Shown here one piece after another: positions 11,701 to 23,700 of a stretch of 64,000 nucleotides of DNA. The position numbers were made by a program, and so were the translations under genes. This DNA comes from Malania oleifera. Taxonomy: Eukaryota; Streptophyta; Magnoliopsida; Santalales; Ximeniaceae. Numbering within the stretch: position 1 is the first letter of the stretch; each line of letters opens with the position of its first letter. The notes beneath the pieces are model-generated. The model was not told where the DNA came from and ran no database searches. It was given only the letters and a program-made list of their open reading frames with translations. The stretch is taken from assembly GCF_029873635.1 (NCBI RefSeq), contig NC_080422.1, positions 14,167,936 through 14,231,935 of the forward strand. Direction: 5' to 3'.

Positions 11701-14700
11701 GCTATACATGCCTCAGCATCAACATCATCTTTCAGTTCATACCACTTTCCACCATGTATTGCTCTTAATGGTTGAGCTGCAATTGATCTTCTGTTAATCC
11801 TAGTGTTCCACTGTTGAGTATTTTCAGCTAAATAATCTAGAAAACTCAATGCGTCATTAGGCTCCTTGTTGAAGAAATCTCCTAAACACATAGTATGAAC
11901 GAACTGTTTCGATTCAGGAGTCAAAGTAGTGTAGAAATAGTTGACCAGACGCCATGATTCAAATCCATGGTGGGGTCACATGTTAACCAGATCTCTAAAT
12001 CTCTCCTAACTTTCATGAAATGTCTCATCTGCTCTTTGCATGAATTGACTGATCTGTTCCTGCAAAAATTGAGTTTCTTTGTAAGGAAAAAAAAAATTAT
12101 GCAGAAACTCACGTTCCATATCATTCCAGTTAGAGATAGAGTTAGGTCTCAAGGAATTAAACCACATCTTCGCTTTATCCTTCAAAGAGAAAGGAAATAA
12201 ACAAAGTTTAGTAAATTCATCAGTTCCAGCTTTAGCAATAAAAGTAGTGCAGGCCAACTCAAAGTCCGTCAAGTGCTAGTAAGGACTCTCAGAATCCATC
12301 CTGTGGAACTGAGGTATCAGTGACATCATCCCATGCTTAATTGTGAAATCAAGTGCATCATCAGATAAAGCAATGCATGATGGTGTAGTGGTTTGTGTAG
12401 GCTGCAAAAAATCCATAAGAGTGCGTGGTGCAGGTGCAGTCATAGTTTCTTCAAAACTCTTTTTTTCTGTTTTTTTTTTTTATTCTTCTTTTTCATGAGA
12501 AAAATCAAAATAAAAGAAAAACCACTAGTTTAAAACTAAATTTGACATTCTCGGCAACGGTGTCAAAAACTTGACTCACTCTAAATATAAGCAGCGCAAA
12601 GGCTATCCCAAGTATATGAGTTTTGTTGTGTAATATTTAGCCCAAAGGCCAGATCATCTCCTCAGGGAATGCAGATTAATTCCAAACTTTATGTAAATCC
12701 AAAAGAAAATAAGAAAATAATTTTTACTGAGCACAGTTTAGATTCAGTTCCTAGGGTTTTTGAGATTTTTGCAATAGAACAACTTAAATCCTAACTAACA
12801 ATTTAACATGCATAAAAATAACTGATTAAATGCTAGATTCAATACCAGAATGATGAAAGAAATAAATCCTGCAATCATTCAACTAAATAAAAACCAACTA
12901 TGCTAAACAATAAACAAAGTCCAACTAAGTAAAAATACTATATTTAATACGAAGATCATGCAAAATTAAATTCTAACAAAATTTACTGAATAAAAACACT
13001 AATTTCATTCAAAGACATTGTTTGAATCCTAAAAAGTATTTAAATAAGAAAAGGACAAATTAAATTGAACAACCCCCAAACAGAATTCAAAAGCCTCAAT
13101 TATTTAAAGCAGGAAATAAAAAACACATTCAAAATTAATGCTTCTAAAGAAAAATTAAACTTTAAAAATGCTTCAAGAATTAAAATAAAACAAAAGAATA
13201 TATAAATGAAAAGAAACAAAATTGAAAAGTAAAAGATGAACTAAGAGAGATTAGAAGAGAGATGAGAACGAAGGAAAGGGAAGATGAGATGGAGAAGAAG
13301 AGTACGCAAATGCTGCACGGCCACGTCACGCCCAGCACCGAGCCGATGATGCCTTGGCACTGCGCACAGCACGCCCAAGCCTTTGCCTTAGATTGCCTCT
13401 GCTTTCAGTGCTCACGGTCTGCTTGTCACACCCCAGGTCGCCGCACGCAGCACGTCCCCAAATGCCCCCTGCGCCTCAAGCCCTAGCGCCCCTATAGCTG
13501 CCCTCGCCCGGCTCCGCACATGGCCACTTCAACGCAGCCCAGCTGAACGGCCCGCAGTCACATTGACGCACACACACAAGCCTGCATCGCCCTTCACGCT
13601 TTACTGCCACACACACACATGGCTTGTTCACTTATCATTAGGCCTCATAAAAAAATTTTTCTTCGACTTTAATTTCTGAAAGAATTTCCTGCAATAATAA
13701 AATACCAAAAATCCGTAAATTATTTGATAAAAACCCAAATATTATGAATTGTGCTCAATGTTAAAGTATTGAACATAATCAGACATTTAATTAAAATTAT
13801 AATATTTAATTAATGCATTTAAACGCCTAATTACGCAACTTTGACGCGTAATCAGATCACAAGGTAGTTAGGACCTTATGGGGCTGCAGAAGATTCGGGT
13901 AGCAGGGTTTGGAAGCTAAAGATGCAGCAGGTGGAATAATTTTATCATGGAATAGTGATATGCTGGAAAAGGTGGAAGATTTAATAGGAATATGCTCTGC
14001 TTCATGCAAGTTCAAGTTCATACCAGATAATAACATTTGGCTTTTTAGCAGTTTGTATGGGAGAGAAGAAGGGGAAGTAAAGAAGCTTGCTGTGGCTAGA
14101 TTGATTATTGTAAGGGAGAGGTGGCGGGAACCCTGGTGCATGGTAGGAGACTGCAGCTTTGGTTCTCCATCCCAGTGAGAGAAGCAGTGGTTGCCTCTAG
14201 AGCAGCTTGTGAGGAATTTGAAGATTTTATTCATGCTGAAGCTGTGATGGACCTGCCTTTGAGAGAGGGGGATTGCTCGGTTTAATTTTAGAGAAAACCT
14301 TGTTTTCTCATGGTTGGATAGTTTCCTCATATCCTCTTTTTGGGGTGAGCAATACCCAGGAACTCACCAGAACTTCTTCTAGACTACCATTGTCAGATCA
14401 TAATCCTATTTTATTGGAGTGTGGCAGGTGAGAAACAGCAAATCCCTTCAGATTTAAGAATATGTTTTTGAAGGTTAATGGTTTCAACTTTTCGATTAGG
14501 AACCTGTTGGTATGCGGGTAGGGAGAGGAAATGCTAGCTTTAGATTGGAAGTATAGCAGAAAGGGCATAAAGAAAATTTGAAGACATGGAGTAGAGATGT
14601 TGTAAGAGAAGTATTGGTCTAAGGAAGAGAATGATAATGGAGGAAAATAAAGCTTTGAATGCTAAAGAAATTCAAGGAGAGCTGTCTGGAGTTGAGTTTG

Positions 14701-17700
14701 AAGGAAAAAATTTAGCAAAATACAATCTGGCCAGACTTATTGAAATGGAGTAGGAACTTTTGTTGAGATAGAAATCTAGAACTCTGGAACTGTGGATCAA
14801 GGAAGGGGACAAAAATACCATGTTGTTCCACAGAGCTGCTAATTCTTGCAAAATATGCAATTTAGTTGATATCAAACATCATTGAAATACAAGGAGAGGT
14901 GTTTGAAGAAGAAGAGATAATTAAAGGAAAAATCACTCGATTCTATGAGGTCCTTCTTAAAATAAATTTGCAGTTGGGAACCGAAGTAAATGGGTTACTT
15001 GTCCCTGTACTGGTTTCAGAAGAGGTTGAGGTTGGAACTTTCTTTTCTTAGAAGGAGAAATTCTTAGTGCACTCAAAGAGCTGGAAGGGGAAAAACCTGA
15101 GGTCTTGATGGCTTTACAATGACGTTCTTCTAAAACCTGAGGTCTTAATGGAGTTTTTCAAGGAATTTCGCAGCATGGGAAAGTTTATTTCTACTTTTAA
15201 TGCAACCTATAGAGATGTAAAAGGCTACACACCCATTAGTCTCGTAAGTTCATGTATAAAAATTTTTGGCTAATAGACTTGGTTATAGGGAGTAATTAGC
15301 GTGCTTTATTGGAGGGTGTTGACCTTACAAGACTTAAAATCTTATTTTGATGATAACAAATCAGAGGAACTTAACATATTTGGTTAAGTGATGATATTTC
15401 AGGACTCAAGAAAGAAAATACAAGGTCAAGTGCGCACAAGGATCATTCAAAGCTTATACTTCAAAGAAAGATGATCAAATGAAGCTTAAAGAGTCAAGTC
15501 ATAGATTCAAAGATGATCTAATAAAGCTTGAAGATCATGAGAGCATGGATGTTAAAGAGGGCTTGCTAAAAGCTTAAAGTATGATGAAGCTTGAAGACAA
15601 GATGGAGCTAAAGAAAGACAAGCATGAAGACCTAAGTGCTTAGAGTGTCAAAAGTCCTAAGAAGTCTTTATGTAAGTACTTCGTATTTAAATATCTTGTG
15701 AAATATGTTGAAAGCTCTTCTAGGGGGTTATTCATTGACTTAGAGACCTTATTTCAAAACCCCAGAAAAGGTTTTATAAGAAATCAAAGCAAGAGAGCAA
15801 AGAGGATTTTCGAAAACTAAAATGAAAAATCTGAATTTGGTCTGCCCAGACAATTGAGGATCATCTTCAAAAGACTGAAGAATTACTTTAGAAGATTGAA
15901 GAATAAGTTCAATCGTTTAACCTTGTGTCCAGTTCAAATTTTTTAGTGTATTAAGGAACATCAGAAGACTGAACTTGATACTTCAGTTGTCTGAACACTG
16001 TTAACGGTTAGAAATTTTAAATGTTTTAAATTTCAAATAAAGGTTTCTTGTGCCCCAAATTTTCTAAAAACTTGGAAGATACTCCAAGTAATCTTGGGCA
16101 ACACGAAATAACTTTTCTAAGCCTATAAATACATGGTTTTGCAAATCAAATAAAATATAGAACAAAAGAAATGAAAAATCTGTTTCAAAAGCTGAAAGCA
16201 CATCTTGCTATCTTGCTGCTCTCTCTTGCTAAACTCTTTGTACAACCGAAGTGCCGAACATCCTACTACTGAGTTCCGAGTTGCTAATTCTCATCTAGAA
16301 AGAACTTGGTGAATTTTTACTTGAGCTTCATTGTATTTTACTTTGATATTTAATATTGAAGTACATAGTGTTTGAAATTGTACTAATCTGCTCTTTGTGA
16401 GAGTATTATTGTACGCAGATATTGTTTCTTGTTTCTTAACGATTCCAGGTTGTTGGATCGTTGACCGAGTGTGGGGTATCACTTGGAGAGGCATTGCTCT
16501 AGCCTAGTGAAGGAGTGACCAAGCGTGGGGTATCACTTGGAGAGGTGTTGCTCTAGCCTATTGAAGGAGTGACTGAGTGTGGGGTATCACTTGGAGAGGT
16601 GTTGCTCTAGCCTACTTAAGTAGTGTCTAAGCGTGGGGTATTGCTTGTAACTGTTTGTTCCACCCGGAAAGGAACGGTATAGTGGAATCCTTAGGTGGTA
16701 TTGGCCTAAGGCGAGGATGTAGGCTGGGGATAAGCCGAACCTAAAAAAAAAACGTGGTGTCACTTTCCTTCGTTACTCTTTACTTTTCAGCATATATTAA
16801 CTGCGTGGTTGAATTAATTTTTGAACATATACTCTGCGTGGATTGGATATTAAATAAACCAAAGATTAATTTGATTTTGGAATTTGTGGAAATCGAAAGG
16901 AAGTACGTTAGTTGATCAATATAAATTGCAGAAACCGTAAGAGAGTACGTTGATTGGTTAACACCCAAGACTAATTAACTGAAAGTTTATTTAAAGTTCA
17001 AGTTCTTGGAAGGAGTGTTGGATTTCATATTGAGCATTATATTGAGAAATCAAATCCATCAACATAGGGCTTACATATATTCACAGGGCTGCAAATAAGC
17101 AAATGTCTTGAATTCTTGTAAAAGCTGAGAATTTCCAAGAAGCTGCATATTATATCTTAAGTTGGTATCTTTGGTTGTTTAATTTAAAGTTGTTGATTGA
17201 TTGTTGGTTGATTGCTTAAGTAACTAAGCTTTGCTGTGTGATTGTTAAATTAACAAGTGGTTTAAGAATTCTGAAAAAGAATTAAAATATAATTTTAATA
17301 ACCCAATTCACCCCCCTCTTGGGACTACACCTCAACTTTCAGAGGGCACTTGGATTTCGGTTGCAGCCTTGCTTGAAAATGAGCTAGCCAACTCCTGATT
17401 AAAGGTTGAACACTCCAGAAGTTATTTGTAAGCTAAAAACTGAAAAAAGCCTATGACCGCATTAACGGCAGTGTCTCATATACAATCCAAAAAGGAGGAA
17501 ATGAGTGTGGAGTTGCATCTGCAGAATCCAGAGTCAGATTTTTAGTTTGGAGTTCCTTTTGGTTATTTTGCCTCCAGCTGAGGGCTAAGGCAAGAGGATG
17601 TTCTTTCCCCATTTCTCTGTATTCTGGTTGTGGAAATGTTAGTCCCATGCTTACAAAGTAGAGGAAGATGGCCCTTTAAAAGGTTTCTGCGTGGGAGGAA

Positions 17701-20700
17701 ATGGAACCCAGATAGCAATTTCTCATCTTTTTGCTAATTCCTTTTGACTCTTCTCCACCTTAAATTTACCAGACAGTTGAAGGCTCAATTTATCCAACAG
17801 AAACCAAGCTTGAGGATCCTTCTTAGAAACCTCTTGAACTGTGGTGGCCATCACAGCATCACCACCCTTTGCTCTTTAACCCTTCCAACATCTTAAAAAA
17901 TACTAATCCTTTCCAATCCCAGGCGGCAGCACATACGTTAAATCCCCAAGACAATCAAAGAGCCAGAAATATAGTCACTCTGATTCTGCATCTCGTCCAA
18001 AGTAAACCCCATCACATCCAAACTTTCTAATGCCTTCACTATCATCACCTGAAACATCCCCCACTTTTTTTTTTCCTTGCAGATGCTAACCCTCTCACCA
18101 AGTGGCTCCTCCACTATACTTAAAACACCTCCTGAATCTCTCCTAAGAGTTTTTGTTTTTTTGGTGTTTTTTTGTTTTGTTTTGTTTTTTTTCAACCAGA
18201 AGCACCTCAATTTTCTTCAAAATGTTTCCTCATTTCAAAGCCCATCTGCACTTCCTTTATGTGACCATATTCCTTTTGACTCAAAATTAACAAAATTTGC
18301 TTCTTACAGAAGTATTTCCCTCAAACCTACAATAATAACCTGAATCTCATCCTCACAAGAATTATGTTTCGTAGAGGAACCTTCCCCTTTTTCCTCCCCA
18401 GTATACAACTCACTGATGAGGCTCTCTTCTACAGGAGAAAACTCTTCCTCTAATAAACTTGTTGATTTTTTAGAAACTAACCTTTCTAAAGATCTGCCTC
18501 TTTCCTCTATTATTTCTGAAGCTTTTGCATCTATCCCCTTGGCCACCATGTATCTGCTTCGATGTTGAACAAAGCACCATCAAGTTATCTTCTGCTTATA
18601 GCCTTGATCAAATTCAACCACCTCTTGGGCTTTCAAAGGGTTAAATGGGCTTCATTCAAAAGGGGAGATGTGAGTCAGCCAGGAGATCTTGTGCTTTAAG
18701 AAATTTTGGGCCTGCCCATTAAGGTGGCCTGAGGAATAATTGAGTTTCCTCATTTTGTGCAACATGCCCAATTTTTTTTCTTGAATCTGATTATGGACCT
18801 GCTCGACAGACCGGCCCAACAGTGTTTTAATGAGTTCCCCATTTTAATATAAAATTTGGACCAGGTCTAAAACCATCATGAGAGACCCAGGCCCAACCCA
18901 CCCAGCCTTCAACGCACCATCTTCCACAAAGGAAACCCAAGCTACCTCTGGATTTATTTTCTCCCCATCTGAAAGATGCAGGACTGCATCAAGGATCTCC
19001 AGCCAAGGGAGAGAGTAGAAGAAATTGAAGAGAGGAAAGTATGCTTTCACTTCACTTCAAATCCAACCTGCTCCTACATGGCTTTCGCACTCTATTTATT
19101 AGAAAGCCAATAACACAAAAAATTGCACATTTACCCCTGAAGCTACATGAAACTACAAACAGACTCCTAAATTACACAAATATTACGAACAAGCTCCCAA
19201 TACACATAATCCTATACTAATTAAACAAAATGCATAGTAAACTATTGACTAAACCCAAGAACAATCTTATTGCTACCTTTACAATAAGTGCCAGGAAGAA
19301 CATTTCTCTAAAGTCTTCTTCAAATTGAAGCCAACCATCACCTTTGGAACCTCCATGAACAAGACAGAAAACCTCTTACCTCTTCAGTCATGCCCTGACT
19401 CCAAAAAATTTCCTACCCTTGTCGCACGAATTGCCACCCAATATGTGACATTGCCTGCCTGAAAACTTTGAAAACCCTTGTCCAAACTTCCAAGAAACAG
19501 AGAAAAACCATCAGAGAACCAGTTTGCTGCAACTGAAAATAATCTCACCCACCAATTGCTTATCTGATTTTTTTTTCCAGAAAGAATGAAGCAATAGCCT
19601 CCCCCACTTTATCATGAACTAACACAAACATAATATGCAGCAAGAGTGAAACAAAATGTAGGGTAAGCTTCATGAGAGAGAGAAAGAGAGCTCATTGCGA
19701 TGTGGGGTGGTTAATTCCCAGATCAGTCTTCAGGAAGATTGAAAACATTTAAAGGAGGTCGTTTTAGCTTTAGGTAGCTTTGAAGGAAATAGAAATACCA
19801 TGTGGCGAGGAGGGGAATATTTAAACTGTGGGAATGTTGGATTTTATGATCACGAATAAGGCAGGCTAGGCAAATAGTTGTGGAGATTCTTGTAGGCAAA
19901 ATACATCTTATGGAGATTAATGGTTGTTGCTAAATTTGGTGAGACCCATAATGGGTGGCTATCTAAGAAGACTTGAAGGCCTCGTGGGCAGGGCTGCAAA
20001 CGAGCCAAGCCGAGCCGAGCTTTAACATGTTCAAGCTCGGCTCGAAAGAAAAATAGCTCGGTTTGAGATCAAGCTCGGTTTAATTTGAGCTGCAAAAATC
20101 AAGCTCGAGCTCAGTTCGAAAATTTATTCCTTGGCTCAAGCTTGGCTCGGTCTCAACCACTAACACAAAACCAAGGCAGCCCAGATTAATATTTGAAATT
20201 TTAGAGGCCATTGGCTAATTGGGCTTAAAATAAAGTACCTTAGCCCATCATGAAACAGGCCCAAAATCTAACTTATAAGCCAAGGAGGAACCATAATTAT
20301 GCAAGCCCACAACATCAATCAATGGCAATATAGGCCTGCAATGAGCTGGCCTGCAGCCTTGTGGGTAGGTGGATGGAAAGGGAAGCTGGGCAAGGGATTT
20401 TATGAACTGTTGAGGAGGCTAACATTCTTTGTATTTCCGATGTGGGACAAAAATGCAGCCTGCTGCTCTTTGCCTCTCTCCCCCATGCTTTCTCCCTACT
20501 TCAATCTCTTATCTCCATATCCCACATCGGAAGATTGAACTCTTCCTGGGTCTCTCCTCTTCTATATTAGACTCCTTTTCCACATTTTTTTAACTTTAAA
20601 TAATAAATAAATAAATAACTATTAGGTGTTTTTGAGTTTGTTACTATTTGGTTGATTTGTGTGTACCAATAGTTAATTCTTTAACTTAAAAAAAATAAAA

Positions 20701-23700
20701 TATTTTAATTATTAAATTTAAAATTGAGCTTATTATCGAGCCAAACCGAGCCAAGCCCAATTGTGTTCTGGCTCTGCTCGTTAAAATTGAAGGAGCCTAA
20801 AAATTGGGCTTAGGAATTGCTTATTTAGATAATAAGCGAACCTGAATGAGATCTTACCAAGCTGAGCTCCCAAGCCGCTCATGAGCTGCTTGGTTCGTTT
20901 GCAGCCCTACTCATGGAGTAGGTTGTGGTAGAATATTAGGAGAGGGTAGGATGATTTTTCCAAAGGTATTGTTTTCTTAGTGTTGGATGGGGTGTTGCCT
21001 TTTTCTTGTCTGATCCTTGGTGTGGTGAAGGACCCTCAAAGGATCAGTTCCCTCGCTCTTTATACTTTCTTCTTTTGAAAAAGGGGGGGGGGGGGGGAGG
21101 GGCTATGGTTGCAGGTTGCTTGAGGGTTGAAAATGACCAGTTCACCTAGATGTTGCATTCAGAAGAAATTTCAGTGAGGTAGAGCTAAGTTAATACCTTA
21201 TTTTGTGCGAGAAGCTCTATGGTACTAGAGATGAAAGGTAGAGGTGAGGAAGGGCAGTTTGGAGACTCTAGACCTTTGGAAGACCAAGTCCCCACCTAAG
21301 GTGTTTTTTTTTTTTTTCCCTCTCCCCACTTGAGAAGCAACATGGGGGAACCAAACTATTGATGATCTGAAGAAGACAAGCTAGAATATTGGGAATATGT
21401 GCTTTTTGTGCTAGGAGCAAGAAGAATCTGTTAACCATTGCTAGCATTGTTCTTGGGTGAAGACAATTGGGAGCTTATTTATGCAACCTAGGGAATTAAA
21501 TGTTTAACAACATATACTGTTGAAAAGGAAGTTTCGCACTGAGGAGGCTCATCCTAGAAAAAGTTCAACAAAATGCTTTGGGATGCTAGGCCACTGACAC
21601 TTTTATGGATTATTTAGAGAGACAAAAATGGGCATTTAAATGGATTGATAGTTCTTTGGAAGCAATTATGGGCAAATGGCTGTCTTTCCTGTATCTTTGG
21701 ACAAATAGTCCTTTCTTTGTCATGGGTCAAATATTTCACACCTTTGTGAATGGACCGTGCGACGCTAGCTAAAGCCCTCTTGTTTAACTAGTCAGCTTAG
21801 CGTTTACCACAATTCACCAACAAAACACTTTCATTATCATTCAAGCAGATATGAGCGGAAGCAAAGTAACTTATGAAAGCAATGACACTTATGCAATAAA
21901 CATTAAAACAACGTAATTCATTATCAACACCTCCGTTTGCAATATCTTTTTTTTTTGGTCAATAAAAATGAAAATATATTAACAAGGCATCAAGGGGATG
22001 CCAATCATGGAACAAAACATCAACCAATCTAAAGAGTCGCAAACATCAAGGATTTCATCATGACCATTAACAGCTTGCCCACGAAGCCAGCTGGAAACAG
22101 CAGCAAACCATTGGTCTTTGCAGATATGAAGCGGAGTAGTTGTATCTTTGAAGGCTCTCTTATTTCTTTCTTTCCAAGCATACCAAAAGATGGCGAGAGG
22201 GATGATGTTCAAAACCTTTTGCTTCTCCTTGGTGCCCCTGATGCCTTTCCAAGCCCAAATCTCCCCTCCAACTGAATTTGCTGTAACCCACTGCTGTCCA
22301 GTCAAGGATAGAACCAAATTCCACAAGTTCCTTGTCTGGGGGAAGTGGAGAAGAATGTGTTTGACTGATTCTGCATCAGCCATACTGAGATTAAAGGTGT
22401 ACTCCTGAGAGGAAGGGGGGAGGGGGGGTTTGAATTGGGTGATTAAAATTTTCTTTGCAGAATTTCAGTTGATTATTACCCTTTTATTTTAGTTTACAGC
22501 AATCGCACAATCACAAACATCTAATCAGCGACCATACTATACCAATAGCAATCCTAGGTATATATGAATGTAAATATAAGATTATGAACCAAATCCAAAT
22601 TTCAATGCTTCAATAGTTGAGCAATATTTAAAATCAGTGTTACTTTTCAGCAATGAACAATAATATTCTCAAGATACAACTTCAATAAATCAATCTTAAG
22701 TATCTTGCAATTTTTGCCTCAATAGAATAATCAATCACACTTGTTTTACCTCAGCTTTTGTATTCAGAGATTCAGTAATTAAATCTGATCAGAATTTTCA
22801 ATTCAACAATCACAACCAATATAGTTCATTGATTCAAATACAATCAAAATCAGTATTCCAGTAAATTCCCAATATCCAGCAAGTTCTTAATGATTAAATA
22901 AGCATACACAGTTTATAATCTTGCAAGAATGTAAAAAGTTAAGGGAAGAAAGGCTGGACACCGGAATTTTTTACAAGGTTTGGCCAGCGGCCTACGTCCT
23001 TGCCTCAAGCAACACGCTGTGAGGATTTCCTTTCCACTTCGTTACCAAGTGAAGCAATCCTCTCTCTGTTCAAGGTGGAGATCTCTCTCTAATGAGAATA
23101 ACCCTCTCAATGATTCAACAAACCTAAACCGTCAAACAAAAAAACACAAGAAACAAGGAACAACTTGATTCGTACAAGGAGATACTCTCAGTTAGAGCAG
23201 ATTTGTACAAGTTAAATTCAGTATACTTCAATAAAAAACAATAAAGAAGTTGAAGCTCAGAGTAATATCACTAGGGTTTTGATTTAGAATTGAGAAAATC
23301 AATAGAACAAATTTGAAGTGCATGAATAAATTCAGCAATAGCACAACAACTTTTCAGAATTGCTTTCAGCAATATAACTTTGAAATTATGATTCGTATAT
23401 GCTTGATGTTGTTTTATAATTTGCTAAAATATCATGTATATATAGAACAATAAAGTTTCTTACCGTTTTCCCCAAGTTTTCTCTAAGCTTGGAGGCCAAG
23501 AAATCAAATTTGGAAACTTTATCAGTGTTGTTTAAAAGTTAAAACATGGACTTCAGTCGACTAAGGCCCAAGGGTCAGTTGCCTGAGCTATTTAAAATTA
23601 GCGCATTTTGAAAGTCAGTGTTGAGTCAGTCGACTGGACTTAAGGGGTCAGTCGCCTGCTCCTGTTCTGCCCTCTTATTTATAAATCCAGTAGCCTATCA

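Larger units (their letters stand above)
8100..13854 (-). mobile_element. Gag-only Gypsy-type LTR element with complete ends (TR-GAG-like)
   Basis: Two direct LTRs (8100-9733 and 12572-13854, both starting TGACT and ending ...GACGCGTAATCA on the + strand) flank about 2.8 kb. A perfect 5-bp target duplication, GATCA, lies at 8095-8099 and 13855-13859. On the - strand the 5' LTR is followed by a primer-binding site like that for tRNA-Asp (ccgttgccgag, near 12550), as used by plant Athila/Tat-type Gypsy elements. The 3' LTR is preceded by the polypurine tract gttgggggatg. The interior holds a gag region and no sign of protease, reverse transcriptase, RNase H or integrase. It is therefore non-autonomous, with gag broken a few times. 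The LTRs differ in length and are visibly diverged, so it is not a recent insertion. Confidence 0.88.
7400..21750 (+). mobile_element. LINE A: L1-type non-LTR retrotransposon, broken by later insertions
   Basis: ORF2 begins near 7925 (endonuclease start, M-K-I-like, then [12 protein letters not shown] at about 8062-8099). It resumes at 13855 with KVVRTLWG and continues through endonuclease ([16 protein letters not shown]) and YTPISLVSS (about 15225), the start of reverse transcriptase. After 17342 it carries [20 protein letters not shown]. It resumes again near 19680 with RT/zinc-region sequence ([20 protein letters not shown]-like region near 21420). Inserted into it are the LTR element 8100-13854, the solo LTR 15317-17341, inverted LINE material 17757-19650 and the hAT-like element 19989-20909. 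The reading frame has many stops and shifts of its own, so it is an old dead copy. Outer limits are approximate. Confidence 0.75.

Noticed and set aside
13262-13486. 74-residue ORF with several Cys and His
   Set aside because: It lies in the LTR of the gag-only element, has no counterpart in the left LTR, and shows no family motif.
14000-21700. Separate host genes suggested by scattered 60-90-residue ORFs
   Set aside because: They match decayed LINE reading frames or solo LTR sequence and have no splice-consistent host protein.
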